64,000 nt of DNA from contig NZ_BAABJY010000002.1 in assembly GCF_039543545.1 (NCBI RefSeq), positions 1,054,001-1,118,000 of the forward strand, read 5' to 3'. Position numbers and translations under genes: made by a program. This document shows, in pieces, positions 16,891-25,530 of the stretch. Each line of letters starts with the position of its first letter. Position 1 is the stretch's first letter. The notes beneath the pieces were generated by a model, which was not told the DNA's origin, ran no database searches, and saw only the letters and a program-made list of their open reading frames with translations. Source of the stretch: Luteimonas vadosa. GTDB taxonomy: Bacteria > Pseudomonadota > Gammaproteobacteria > Xanthomonadales > Xanthomonadaceae.

Positions 16891-17817
16891 TCAGTTGACG
16901 CCCTCTCCCGCAACCCTCGCGACGGCGTCATGCGCATGCAGGCTCTCGAAATGCGTCACGGACAGCTCGTAGCGCTCGATGCGTGCGTCCTCGGCCAGTA
17001 CCGTCGCCACGCGGCGGGCGGCGTCCTCGGCGAACATGAGGTTCTCGGCGTTGCGTCGGGCGAAGGCCTGTTCGTCCGCCCGCTTGACCGCGGTCTGGAC
17101 GGGCGTCCCGAGGACGGCTTCCACGGCGTCGATCAGGTCGGTGACGGGAAGCTCGTCGAACGATGGCCGCAGCACGACGCTGACCATGGCCCGGCTGCGC
17201 TGGGCATGTGGCGTCGCGGCGAGGCCGTGCTCGGAGGCGATCCAGTCGCGGACCACGCCGGTCGACAACGGCCTGGCGGACGCGAACTCCGTGGCGAAGT
17301 GGTCGGCGTTGGCCTGGCGCGAAAGCGCGGCGGACGCGGGGCAGGTGCTCGAGTAGTCCACAGAGAACGCCAACGTCAGCGACAGGCGTTCGGCGCCCAG
17401 CCGGGCGTCGATTTCCACCGGGTAGGCCTTCCAGCCGGAATGCCCGCTGGCGAGCGCGTCGCGACGCAGCAGGTGGTCGTAGCGCAGTGCCAGGCGCGCC
17501 TGGGTGGACAGCCCATCCTGCGAATCGATGCAATCCTGGAGCGTGCGCCGCAGGCCGGCCGGCGTCATCGCCTCCACCGCCAGCGCGTCCTGCAGCCGCA
17601 AGTACAGCCGCGACATGTGGATGCCGCGCGCTTCCGGCCGCGCCAAGTCCACGCCGATGTCCACCGACGCGGCCACCTGCATCCCGGCGCCATCGGGCGT
17701 GGGCAGGCGCAGCGGCAGCGCGATGCGCTCCATGCCGACCCAGTCGAGGGCGCGCGCGGACGTGGCGGTGTCGCCGGCGACGTCCGGCAAGGCCTGTGGC
17801 AGGGGGTTTGAGCTCAA
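16891..17817 (-). CDS. folE2: GTP cyclohydrolase FolE2 (type IB)
   Basis: Converts GTP to dihydroneopterin triphosphate, the entry to folate synthesis. The 308-residue protein carries the family's LPDVAG near the N-terminus, LDWVGMERIALPL, SVDIGVDL, GIHMSRLYLRLQDAL and the metal/catalytic cysteine in DYSSTCPASAALS. FolE2 tolerates metals other than zinc, unlike FolE. No ATG fits; the TTG at 17817 (MSSNPLPQALPDVAG) gives the expected length, and this start is the weakest part of the call. Confidence 0.9.
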   Translation of the reverse strand: MSSNPLPQALPDVAGDTATSARALDWVGMERIALPLRLPTPDGAGMQVAASVDIGVDLARPEARGIHMSRLYLRLQDALAVEAMTPAGLRRTLQDCIDSQDGLSTQARLALRYDHLLRRDALASGHSGWKAYPVEIDARLGAERLSLTLAFSVDYSSTCPASAALSRQANADHFATEFASARPLSTGVVRDWIASEHGLAATPHAQRSRAMVSVVLRPSFDELPVTDLIDAVEAVLGTPVQTAVKRADEQAFARRNAENLMFAEDAARRVATVLAEDARIERYELSVTHFESLHAHDAVARVAGEGVN

Positions 17818-17905
17818 GACGGCAGCCCGAATGACGGAAACGGCCGTCGATTGTACCTGCCACCGCCGAAGGGCTGGCTGGAACGCACCGTTGCGGTGCA
17901 GCCGA

Positions 17906-18571
17906 TCAAGGTTCGCGCGCGGCGCGCCAGGCCAGCCACAAGGTGCGCCAGGGCGACAGCGGGGTGGATCGATGCAGGCCCCGAGCGTCATCGACCGCCG
18001 CGTGGACCAGGGCCGCATGGATGCGCCGGGGGCGCGCGGCCTCGCGGCCGCGCGATGTGCCATCCGGCCTCGCAGCGGCCGTGCCGCCATGGAACAGGGC
18101 CTGTTCCGCCAGCAGCGAAGCCTCCACCAACGGAATCGCCCCCGGCGCATCGGTGCTGCCACCGTCGCCGAACAAACTCGACTCGCAAGCCGCCACCGCC
18201 GTGGCAAAGGGGGCAAGGACATCCCCGGCGACCGCCTCGCCGGGACGCATGCGGCCGGCCTGCAACGACGACAGGCTGCGCGCCAGTCCGTCCCAGGGCG
18301 CGGGTTGCGCCTGCAACGCGGTCCCCAGCGGATGCCGCCGCGCGCCCTTGCTCCAGCCCATCAGCTCCTCATGCCACCAGGCGAGTTTCGCCAGCCCCGG
18401 CGTGGGATCGTCGCCACCCCAGGCGGCCTCGGTGAGCTCCTGCAGCAGTGCGAACCAGGCCGCGACGCCGTCGCGCCGGGCGGCAGGCACGAAGGCCATC
18501 GCCACGCGCCACTCCGGCCAGCGTGCGCGCCACTTGTCGACGAAGCTGCCCAGCGACGCGGAAGGATCCAT
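17906..18571 (-). CDS. Squalene/phytoene synthase-like protein
   Basis: A 221-residue protein that resembles the middle of trans-isoprenyl synthases: LAWWHEELMGWSKGARRHPLG matches the W-x-E-L...RHP pattern of that fold. It is clearly shorter than active synthases (about 270-290), and the aspartate-rich DxxxD motifs that bind the diphosphate are not evident. It may have lost catalysis or be a lineage-specific divergent member. It lies 88 bp upstream of folE2 on the same strand. Confidence 0.55.
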   Translation of the reverse strand: MDPSASLGSFVDKWRARWPEWRVAMAFVPAARRDGVAAWFALLQELTEAAWGGDDPTPGLAKLAWWHEELMGWSKGARRHPLGTALQAQPAPWDGLARSLSSLQAGRMRPGEAVAGDVLAPFATAVAACESSLFGDGGSTDAPGAIPLVEASLLAEQALFHGGTAAARPDGTSRGREAARPRRIHAALVHAAVDDARGLHRSTPLSPWRTLWLAWRAAREP

Positions 18572-18697
18572 GCGCTCATTGTAGGAGGGGTCACGCGCCG
18601 CGAGTTTCTGGCACTTCGCCGGGAGTGGCGGAGACGGCCGGCTCGCGTCGCCGTCCTCCCCGATTCGGAGCGCATCGGTCGCGGCCCTGGAGCGCGC

Positions 18698-19375
18698 TTA
18701 TGGCAGCGATGGCCAGCGCCGGGCGTCCAGCAGTTCAATCGGCGCCTCCACCATGGTGTCGCCATGCCAAGCCACGGGGTCGTCGGCGGCAAGGCGATAC
18801 CCCCATAGCGCCACCACCGAGCGCATGCCCGCGGCGCGCGCGGCCTGGATGTCGCGCTCGTCGTCGCCGACGTAGACGCACGCGTCGATCCCGACCCCCA
18901 TCCGCTGGCAGGCGACCTGCAGGGGCAGCGGGTGCGGCTTGCGTTCGGCGAGGGTATCGCCGCCAATCAGCACCGCGCAGCGCGATTCCCAGCCCAACTG
19001 CGGAACGATCTCACGCGCCAGGTATTCGGGCTTGTTGGTGACGATGCCCCAGCGCACGTCGTCGGCCTCCAGTGCCGCGAGCATCGGTTCGATGCCGTCG
19101 AACAGCAGCCCATGGCGGCCCAGCTCTTCCCGGTAGATGTCGAGGAACTCGGCCAACATCGGCGCCCGGGCTTCCTCGTCCAGCGCCGGGAACGCGGCGG
19201 CGACCATCGCCCGCCCGCCGCGCGAGACGTGTGGCCGCAGGTTGGCCAAGGGCATCGCGGCCTGCCCTCGCGACGCACGCATGCGGTTGACCGTGGCGAG
19301 CATGTCCGGGGCGCTGTCGAGAAGCGTGCCGTCGAGGTCGAACAGCACGGCGCGCGGGAATCGCAGTCGGCTCAT
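18698..19375 (-). CDS. gph: HAD phosphatase, phosphoglycolate phosphatase or MurNAc-6-P phosphatase
   Basis: A 225-residue HAD-superfamily hydrolase: nucleophile motif FDLDGTLLDSAPDM (residues about 12-25), IVTNKPE (motif II), the lysine in RKPHPLPL and GDDERDIQAARAAGM (motif IV). Annotation by similarity gives phosphoglycolate phosphatase. In Pseudomonas the phosphatase gene beside ubiG is mupP, which dephosphorylates N-acetylmuramate 6-phosphate in cell-wall recycling, and the gene order here (MTA deaminase, ubiG, phosphatase) is the same, so mupP is a serious alternative. Its ATG overlaps the ubiG stop (ATGA). Confidence 0.85.
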   Translation of the reverse strand: MSRLRFPRAVLFDLDGTLLDSAPDMLATVNRMRASRGQAAMPLANLRPHVSRGGRAMVAAAFPALDEEARAPMLAEFLDIYREELGRHGLLFDGIEPMLAALEADDVRWGIVTNKPEYLAREIVPQLGWESRCAVLIGGDTLAERKPHPLPLQVACQRMGVGIDACVYVGDDERDIQAARAAGMRSVVALWGYRLAADDPVAWHGDTMVEAPIELLDARRWPSLP

Positions 19376-20094
19376 CCAGGCTTCCGCGCGCAGGCCAGGT
19401 AGTTGACGTCGGTTCGCGAGGTCAGCCGCGCCGCGTTGCGCCAGGGTTCGTACATCAGCCCGCTGACGTCCTCGAGTTCCAACCCGCATCCGCGCAACCA
19501 GGCGGCCAGCTCGGAGGGCTTGATGAAATCGCGATACTGGTGCGTGCCCTTGGGCAGCAAGCGCGCGACATATTCGGCGCCCACGATCGCGAGCGCGAAG
19601 GCCGCCGGGGTGCGGTTGAGGGTGGAGACGAACAGGCGGCCGCCCGGCTTCAGCAGCGTCGCGCAGGCGGACAGGATCGCGGCCGGATCCGGGACGTGCT
19701 CCAGCATTTCCATGCAGGTCACGGCATCGAAACCGCCCGCCGCTTCCGCGGCCAGGACCTCGACCGGCTGCACGCGATAGTCCACCCTGACCCCCGATTC
19801 CAGGCCATGCAGGCGCGCGATCTTCACCAGCTCCGGCGCGAGGTCCAGTCCGACCACGTCCGCACCCGCCTGCGCCATCGCTTCGCTCAGCAGGCCGCCG
19901 CCGCAGCCGACGTCGACCACCTGCGCATCCTTCAAGGCGATGCGGTCGGCGACATAGGCAAGCCGTGGCGGGTTCAGCGCATGCAGCGCCTTCTGCGGGC
20001 CCTGCGGATCCCACCACCGCTGCGCCAGCGCCCCGAACTTGTCGAGCTCGGCCTGGCGGAAATTCGTGTCGCCGGAAGCCTCACCCACCATCAT
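19372..20094 (-). CDS. ubiG: Ubiquinone biosynthesis O-methyltransferase
   Basis: SAM-dependent methylation of two hydroxyls on the ubiquinone precursor ring. 240 residues with the UbiG N-terminus (ELDKFGALAQRWWDPQGPQKALHALNPPRLAYV), SAM motif VVDVGCGGGLLSEAMA and CMEMLEHVPDP. Two ATGs (20094 and 20091) are possible; GGGGGCG upstream serves either. Its first codons overlap the 3' end of the preceding deaminase gene by 14 bp, so the three genes form one transcript. Confidence 0.94.
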   Translation of the reverse strand: MMVGEASGDTNFRQAELDKFGALAQRWWDPQGPQKALHALNPPRLAYVADRIALKDAQVVDVGCGGGLLSEAMAQAGADVVGLDLAPELVKIARLHGLESGVRVDYRVQPVEVLAAEAAGGFDAVTCMEMLEHVPDPAAILSACATLLKPGGRLFVSTLNRTPAAFALAIVGAEYVARLLPKGTHQYRDFIKPSELAAWLRGCGLELEDVSGLMYEPWRNAARLTSRTDVNYLACARKPG

Positions 20095-21439
20095 GATTCG
20101 CCCCCACCCGCACCTTCGAGATCCGCTCCCGCCACTGCCGCGCGTTGGCGATGATGCCGTCGATGTCCATGTCGACCAGCTCGCGCCCGCGCAGCTTGGG
20201 CGCGCCGGCGATCCACACATCGGTGACCTGGTGGCGGCCGGTGGCGTAGACCAGTTGCGACACGACCTCGAACATCGGCTGCGCCTCCAGCGACGACAGC
20301 TCGATGCACGCCAGGTCGGCCTGCTTGCCGGGTTCGATGGAACCGGTGAGGTGGTCGAAACCGATCGCCTTGGCCCCGCCCAGAGTCGCCGCGCGCAGCG
20401 CGCTGAACGCATTGAACGCTGCGGCGTCCTGCGCCACCGCCTTGGCCAGCAGCGCCGCGGTGCGGATCTCGCCGATCATGTCCAGGTCGTTGTTGCTGGC
20501 CGCGCCATCGGTTCCGATGGCCAGCGTGATCCCGGCGCGCTCCAGGGCACAGGCCGGGCAGAAGCCGGAAGCCAGCTTGAGGTTGGATTCCGGGCAGTGG
20601 ACCACGCTCACGCCTCGCTCGGCGCACAGGTGGATCTCGGCTTCGGTGAGCTGGGTCATGTGCACGGCGATCAGGCGGTCGTTGACCAGGCCGAGCCGGT
20701 CCAGCCGCGCCAACGGGCGCTGGCCGTGCTCCTCGACCGACTGCGCGACTTCCTGCGCGGTCTCGTGCAGGTGCAGGTGCACCGGCACGTCGAGCTGGTC
20801 TGCGAGCATGCGGATGTGGGCGAAGTTGTCGTCGCTCACCGTGTACGGCGCATGTGGCGCGAACGCCGTGCCGATCAGCGCATCCTGGCGCCACTGGTCG
20901 TGGACCTCGCCGGCCTTGTCGAAGTATTCGTCGTCGCTCTTCGCCCACGCGGTCGGGAAGTCGATCACAGGCAGGCCGATGCGGGCTCGGAACCCGTGGC
21001 GCTTGTAGGTGGCGGCCTGCACGTCCGGGAAGAAGTAGTTCTCGCTGACGCAGGTGGTGCCGCCGCGCAGCATCTCGGCGATGGCCAGCGTCACCCCGTC
21101 GGCCACGAAATCCGGCCCGATCACCGCCGCTTCGATGGGCCAGATGTGCTGCTGCAGCCAGACCTTCAGCGGCAGGTCGTCGGCGACCCCCCGCATCAGC
21201 GTCATCGGATTATGGGCGTGCGCGTTGACCAGGCCGGGCACGAGCACCGATCGCGGGCGCGAGACGGTTTCCCGCGGGTCGAAGCGCGCGCGGGCATCGG
21301 CTGCGGGCAGCACTGCGAGGATCACGCCATCGCGTACTGCGACGGCATGGTCCTCCAGCACGACGCCATGCGGTTCGACCGGGACGACAAGGCCGGCCTC
21401 GATCAGCAGGTCGCAGGCTTCGCCCGGCTTGCCTTCCAT
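20081..21439 (-). CDS. mtaD: Methylthioadenosine/S-adenosylhomocysteine deaminase (TRZ/ATZ family)
   Basis: Amidohydrolase, 452 residues, that in this family deaminates methylthioadenosine and/or S-adenosylhomocysteine. Metal ligands are visible: NAHAHNPMTLMRG, HLHLHET, the EIHLCAERGVSVVHCPESNLKLASG block and GTDGAASNNDLDM. It starts 3 bp after efp ends and runs into ubiG. A methylthioinosine phosphorylase candidate at 61739-62491 would take the product, so both steps of the inosine route are in this window. Confidence 0.87.
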   Translation of the reverse strand: MEGKPGEACDLLIEAGLVVPVEPHGVVLEDHAVAVRDGVILAVLPAADARARFDPRETVSRPRSVLVPGLVNAHAHNPMTLMRGVADDLPLKVWLQQHIWPIEAAVIGPDFVADGVTLAIAEMLRGGTTCVSENYFFPDVQAATYKRHGFRARIGLPVIDFPTAWAKSDDEYFDKAGEVHDQWRQDALIGTAFAPHAPYTVSDDNFAHIRMLADQLDVPVHLHLHETAQEVAQSVEEHGQRPLARLDRLGLVNDRLIAVHMTQLTEAEIHLCAERGVSVVHCPESNLKLASGFCPACALERAGITLAIGTDGAASNNDLDMIGEIRTAALLAKAVAQDAAAFNAFSALRAATLGGAKAIGFDHLTGSIEPGKQADLACIELSSLEAQPMFEVVSQLVYATGRHQVTDVWIAGAPKLRGRELVDMDIDGIIANARQWRERISKVRVGANHDGG

Positions 21440-21442
21440 GCG

Positions 21443-22009
21443 CTACTTGACGCGGCTGACGTATTCGCCCGACCGGGTGTCGACCTTGATGATCTCGTCC
21501 TGGTTGACGAACAAGGGCACGCGGACCACGGCACCGGTTTCCAGCTTGGCCGGCTTGCCGCCACCGCCGGAGGTGTCGCCGCGCACGCCGGGGTCGGTCT
21601 CGACGATCTGCAGCTCGACGAAGTTCGGGGGCTGCACGGCGATCGGGATGCCGTTCCACAACGTCACCACGCAATCCTCCTCGCCCTTGAGGTACAGCGC
21701 GGCGTCGCCGACCCCGGTCTTGTCGGCATGGACCTGCTCGAAGTTCTCCGGGTCCATGAAGTGCCAATGCTCGCCGTCTGCGTAGAGGAACTGCATGTCG
21801 GTATCCACCACGTCGGCGGCCTCGAGGTTGTCGGTGGCCTTCATCGTGAGCTCGACCACGCGCCCCGACTTGATGAAGCGGTACTTGACCCGGGTAAAGG
21901 CCTGGCCCTTGCCGGGCTTGACGTACTCGGTGTCGGTGATGATGCAGGGTTCGCCATTGACCAGGATCTTCATCCCGTTCTTGACGTCGTTCATGCCGTA
22001 GCTGGCCAT
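21443..22009 (-). CDS. efp: Elongation factor P
   Basis: Helps ribosomes through proline runs. 188 residues, the standard length, with the three beta-barrel domains: MKILVNGEPCIITDTEYVKPGKG places Lys34 at the tip of domain I, the residue that receives beta-lysine; the family signature VIG-like region is represented by KTGVGDAALYLKGEED and PLFVNQDEIIKVDTRSGEYVSRV closes domain III. A modifying radical-SAM enzyme (epmB) is divergently encoded 148 bp away. Confidence 0.96.
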   Translation of the reverse strand: MASYGMNDVKNGMKILVNGEPCIITDTEYVKPGKGQAFTRVKYRFIKSGRVVELTMKATDNLEAADVVDTDMQFLYADGEHWHFMDPENFEQVHADKTGVGDAALYLKGEEDCVVTLWNGIPIAVQPPNFVELQIVETDPGVRGDTSGGGGKPAKLETGAVVRVPLFVNQDEIIKVDTRSGEYVSRVK

Positions 22010-22092
22010 GCGTGGAGCTCCTGGTGCGGTCGCGGTTGCGGTTGCGAGGGGTATCGCGGGGTCCGCCGGCTGCCGCGGGGACGGCGGGCGGA

Positions 22093-22098
22093 TAGAAT
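22093..22098 (+). promoter_or_regulatory. -10 box upstream of epmB
   Basis: TAGAAT, 59 bp before the epmB start, within the efp-epmB divergent region. No good -35 box accompanies it. Confidence 0.35.
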
Positions 22099-22157
22099 GT
22101 CGGGCCGTGTTGCCGGTGGCCGCCAGAGGCCGCACCGGCGCGAGAACTTGGGCCCAC

Positions 22158-23171
22158 ATGATACCCGCAGCCCCCCTGTCCCTGCAGCCGCCACGCTGGC
22201 AGCAAGCCCTGCGCGAAGCCGTCCGCGACCCCCGCGAGCTGCTGGCCATGCTCGGCCTGCAGCAGGCCGCGATGGCGGTTTCGCCCGAGGCGGCCGCGCA
22301 ATTCCCGTTGAAGGTGCCCCGTGGGTTCGTGGCCCGCATGCGGCCCGGCGACCCGCATGATCCGCTCCTCCGCCAGGTGCTGCCGCTTGACGACGAGATG
22401 CGGCCGATGCCCGGGTTCACCAGCGACGCGGTTGGCGATGCCGCCGCACGCGCCGGACATGGCGTGTTGCACAAGTACGCCGGTCGCGCGCTGCTGGTCT
22501 CGACCGGCAGCTGCGCGATCCATTGCCGCTACTGCTTCCGGCGCCACTTCCCGTACGCCGAGGAGACCGCGGCCGCCGGCGGCTGGCAAGACGCGGTCGC
22601 GGCGGTTCGCGCGGACGAATCCATTACCGAGGTCATCCTCTCGGGCGGCGATCCGCTGTCGCTGGCCACGGCCAAGCTGTCCGAACTGACCACGCAGCTT
22701 GCCGCGCTGCCGCACCTGCGCCGCCTCCGCATCCATACCCGGTTGCCAGTCGTCCTGCCCGCGCGTGTCGACGACGGGCTGGTCGGGTGGCTCCAAGGCT
22801 TACCCTGGCCCAGCGCGGTCGTGCTCCATGCGAACCACGCGAACGAGTTCGACGCTGGGGTCGATGAGGCACTGGGCCGGCTGCGCGCTGCCGGAGCCAG
22901 CCTCCTCAACCAGGCGGTGCTGTTGCGCGGCGTCAACGATTCCACCGGCGCGCTGGCGGCCCTGTGCGAACGCGGCTTCATGGCGGGCGTGCTGCCGTAC
23001 TACCTGCACCAGCTCGATCGCGTGGCCGGTGCGGCGCACTTCGAAGTCACCGATGCGCGGGCCCGGCGGCTCCACGGCGAGCTGGTGGAACGGCTTCCGG
23101 GCTACCTGGTTCCTCGACTGGTGCGCGAGGTTGCCGGCGACGCGTCCAAGCGGCCCTTGTCGCAGGGCTGA
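22158..23171 (+). CDS. epmB: EF-P (R)-beta-lysine 2,3-aminomutase
   Basis: Radical-SAM, PLP-dependent enzyme that makes (R)-beta-lysine for attachment to EF-P. 337 residues. The cluster motif CxxxCxxC is in CAIHCRYCFRRHFPY, followed by EVILSGGDPLS and the TRLPVVLPARV segment shared with lysine 2,3-aminomutases. The ATG at 22158 gives a normal length. Divergent from efp, its substrate; epmA is not in the window. Confidence 0.93.
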   Translation: MIPAAPLSLQPPRWQQALREAVRDPRELLAMLGLQQAAMAVSPEAAAQFPLKVPRGFVARMRPGDPHDPLLRQVLPLDDEMRPMPGFTSDAVGDAAARAGHGVLHKYAGRALLVSTGSCAIHCRYCFRRHFPYAEETAAAGGWQDAVAAVRADESITEVILSGGDPLSLATAKLSELTTQLAALPHLRRLRIHTRLPVVLPARVDDGLVGWLQGLPWPSAVVLHANHANEFDAGVDEALGRLRAAGASLLNQAVLLRGVNDSTGALAALCERGFMAGVLPYYLHQLDRVAGAAHFEVTDARARRLHGELVERLPGYLVPRLVREVAGDASKRPLSQG

Positions 23172-23355
23172 GGCGCCGTGCTCAGGTTCGCGCGCGGCGC
23201 TGCCGGACCGGAAACCCCAACGCAATGCGGCGATTCACGGCAGGATCATCGGCCGCTGCCCACCCTCGTTGCCCGGATGGGCATGAATGGCGCGAGTCGC
23301 GCGATGGACGGGGATGGCCGAGGCATGGCATAACCCTCGTCCCACGGAGGACCGA

Positions 23356-25434
23356 ATGGCCCACAGCCAGGACAACGCACTACGCCTCATGATCGTCGAC
23401 GATAGCGTCGAGGCGGCGGAAGCCATCGTCAGCGGCTTGCGCAACGCCGGTATCGCGGTGCGTCCCTTGCGTCCACGCTCGGCCGACGATCTGGCCGACA
23501 TGGTCGGCAACCAGGTCGTCGACCTGATCATGGCCGCCCAGCAGCCGGGCGGCATCCCGCTCGCGGACGTCATGCAGCACGTCGGCAACAGCGGCAAGGA
23601 CCTGCCGGTCATCGCCATCGCCGACACCCTCGACGAGGCGAGCTTCACCGAGGCCTGCGCGGCGGGCGTGCGCAAGATCGCCTTGCGCCATCGCGCGCCG
23701 CAGATCCTGGCCGCGGTGCGTGAGGAGTGGAGCGACCTGGAGGCCAGGCGCGCGACGCGCCGGCTGGAGGCACGGGTCCGCGAGACCGAGCGCCGCTGCG
23801 ACGCGCTGATCGAGTCCTCCCGCGATCCGATCGCATACGTCCACGAAGGCATGCACATCCGGGCGAACAGCGCCTACCTGGAGATGTTCGGCCACGAGGA
23901 ATTCGAGGACATCGAAGGCATGTCCCTGCTCGACATGGTCGCGCCCCAGCACCTGGACGACTTCAAGCAACTGCTCAAGCGGCTGAGCAAGGGCGAGGCG
24001 CCGCCGCCACGCTATGAGCTGGAGGCCCGCGACATCGAGGGCAACTCCTTCCCCGCCTCGATGGAGTTCACGCCCGCCCAGTACGAAGGCGAGCCATGCC
24101 TGCAGGTCGTGTTCCGGCGGCAGGAGCTGGACCCGGAGCTGGTGCTGGAGATCGAGGAGCTGCGCCAGCGCGACCAGGCCACCGGACTGCTCAACCGCCC
24201 CACCTTCCTGCGCGCGCTCGAGGACGCGGTGGACGATGCCGCGCAGGACCATGGCCAGCACGGCCTGCTCCTGATCGAGCCAGACCATTACCAGCGCTTG
24301 TTGCAGGACATCGGGCTGGATTCGGCCGACAACCTGCTCAAGGCGGTCGCAACGCGCCTGGAATCGGTGATCGGGGGCAACGCGCAGGCGGCCAGGTTCG
24401 CCGAACACACGCTGGCGGTGCTGGTGCGCGACAGCGACTACGAACAGACCGAGGCGCTGGCCCGGGGCATCTGCGAGGCGTTCGCGGCGGATGTGTTCTC
24501 CATCGGCGCGCGATCCGCCGCGGTCACCGCCAGCATCGGCGCCGTGCAGATCGGCGAGAAGATCGCCAGCGTCTCCCAGGTCCTCGCCAAGGCGAGCCAG
24601 GGCGTGCAGTCGTCGATCGGCGTTGGCGGCAACCGCTTCGAGCTGTTCGATCCCAGTGCCGTCGACCGCGCCGAGGAAGAGCACATCCGGGCCTGGGTGG
24701 CGCGCCTGCGCGATGCGCTGGACAACGAATCTTTTGTCCTCCATTACCAGCCGGTGATCAACCTGCAGGGCGACACCGGCGCGGTCTACGAATCCTTCCT
24801 TCGCCTCAATGCCGGGGACGGCGAGCTGGTCAAGCCCTTGACCTTCCTGCAGATCGCCGAGGAAAACGGGCTGCTGTCGGAGATCGACCGGTACGTGATC
24901 GGCCACACCATCGAGGTCATCGGCCAGCGCATGCAAAGCGGGCACCCGACCACCCTGCTGGCCAAGGTCAGCCAGGACTCGCTGGACGACGACGACCTGC
25001 CGCAGTTCATCGCCCAGCAGCTCTCGCAGCACGGCGTCCCCGGCGAGTACCTCGTGCTGCAGCTTCCGGAGGCGAAGGTGTTCACCCACCTCAAGGCCGC
25101 CCAGCAGTTTGCCTCCGCGATCGGCAAGCTGGATTGCCGCATTGCACTGGAGCAGTTCGGGGCGGGGCTGGATTCGTTCCAGCTGCTCACCCACCTCAAG
25201 CCCAACCTGCTCAAGATCGACCGCAGCTTCGTCGAAGACCTGCCGAAGAACGCCGACAACCAGGCACGGATCCGCGAGATCACCGCCAAGGCGCGCGAAC
25301 TGGGCATCCAGACCATCGCCGAGTTCGTGCAGGACGCGGCGAGCATCTCGATCCTGTTCGGTGCCGGCGTCGATTACGTGGAAGGCCACTTCCTGGCCGG
25401 CGCCGGTCCCGAGATGACGTACGACTTCGAGTAG
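23356..25434 (+). CDS. fimX: FimX-like c-di-GMP effector (REC-PAS-GGDEF-EAL, degenerate)
   Basis: 692 residues, the length of Xanthomonas FimX, which binds c-di-GMP through its EAL domain and works with PilZ and PilB in type IV pilus assembly. Order: receiver-like domain (about 1-125), PAS (about 140-255), GGDEF-like (about 275-415), EAL-like (about 450-690). The GGDEF motif is replaced by ARFAEHT, and EAL by ESF in VYESFLRL, so neither cyclase nor phosphodiesterase activity is expected; LKIDRSFV and FGAGLDSF keep the EAL fold. The start follows a strong GGAGG ribosome site (23346-23350). Monocistronic as seen. Confidence 0.9.
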   Translation: MAHSQDNALRLMIVDDSVEAAEAIVSGLRNAGIAVRPLRPRSADDLADMVGNQVVDLIMAAQQPGGIPLADVMQHVGNSGKDLPVIAIADTLDEASFTEACAAGVRKIALRHRAPQILAAVREEWSDLEARRATRRLEARVRETERRCDALIESSRDPIAYVHEGMHIRANSAYLEMFGHEEFEDIEGMSLLDMVAPQHLDDFKQLLKRLSKGEAPPPRYELEARDIEGNSFPASMEFTPAQYEGEPCLQVVFRRQELDPELVLEIEELRQRDQATGLLNRPTFLRALEDAVDDAAQDHGQHGLLLIEPDHYQRLLQDIGLDSADNLLKAVATRLESVIGGNAQAARFAEHTLAVLVRDSDYEQTEALARGICEAFAADVFSIGARSAAVTASIGAVQIGEKIASVSQVLAKASQGVQSSIGVGGNRFELFDPSAVDRAEEEHIRAWVARLRDALDNESFVLHYQPVINLQGDTGAVYESFLRLNAGDGELVKPLTFLQIAEENGLLSEIDRYVIGHTIEVIGQRMQSGHPTTLLAKVSQDSLDDDDLPQFIAQQLSQHGVPGEYLVLQLPEAKVFTHLKAAQQFASAIGKLDCRIALEQFGAGLDSFQLLTHLKPNLLKIDRSFVEDLPKNADNQARIREITAKARELGIQTIAEFVQDAASISILFGAGVDYVEGHFLAGAGPEMTYDFE

Positions 25435-25530
25435 CGTCCTAACGCGTTTCCGGCTGCCCTCCGCGAGGGCGGATGATCCCGCTCCCGCTGGCCCCGGCGC
25501 TTCCGCGGGCCTGTTCCCCGCGTGCCGGCG

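Noticed and set aside
20039..22360. 773-codon plus-strand frame antisense to the deaminase and efp
   Set aside because: Both minus-strand genes are clear by motifs, and this frame has no recognisable domain.
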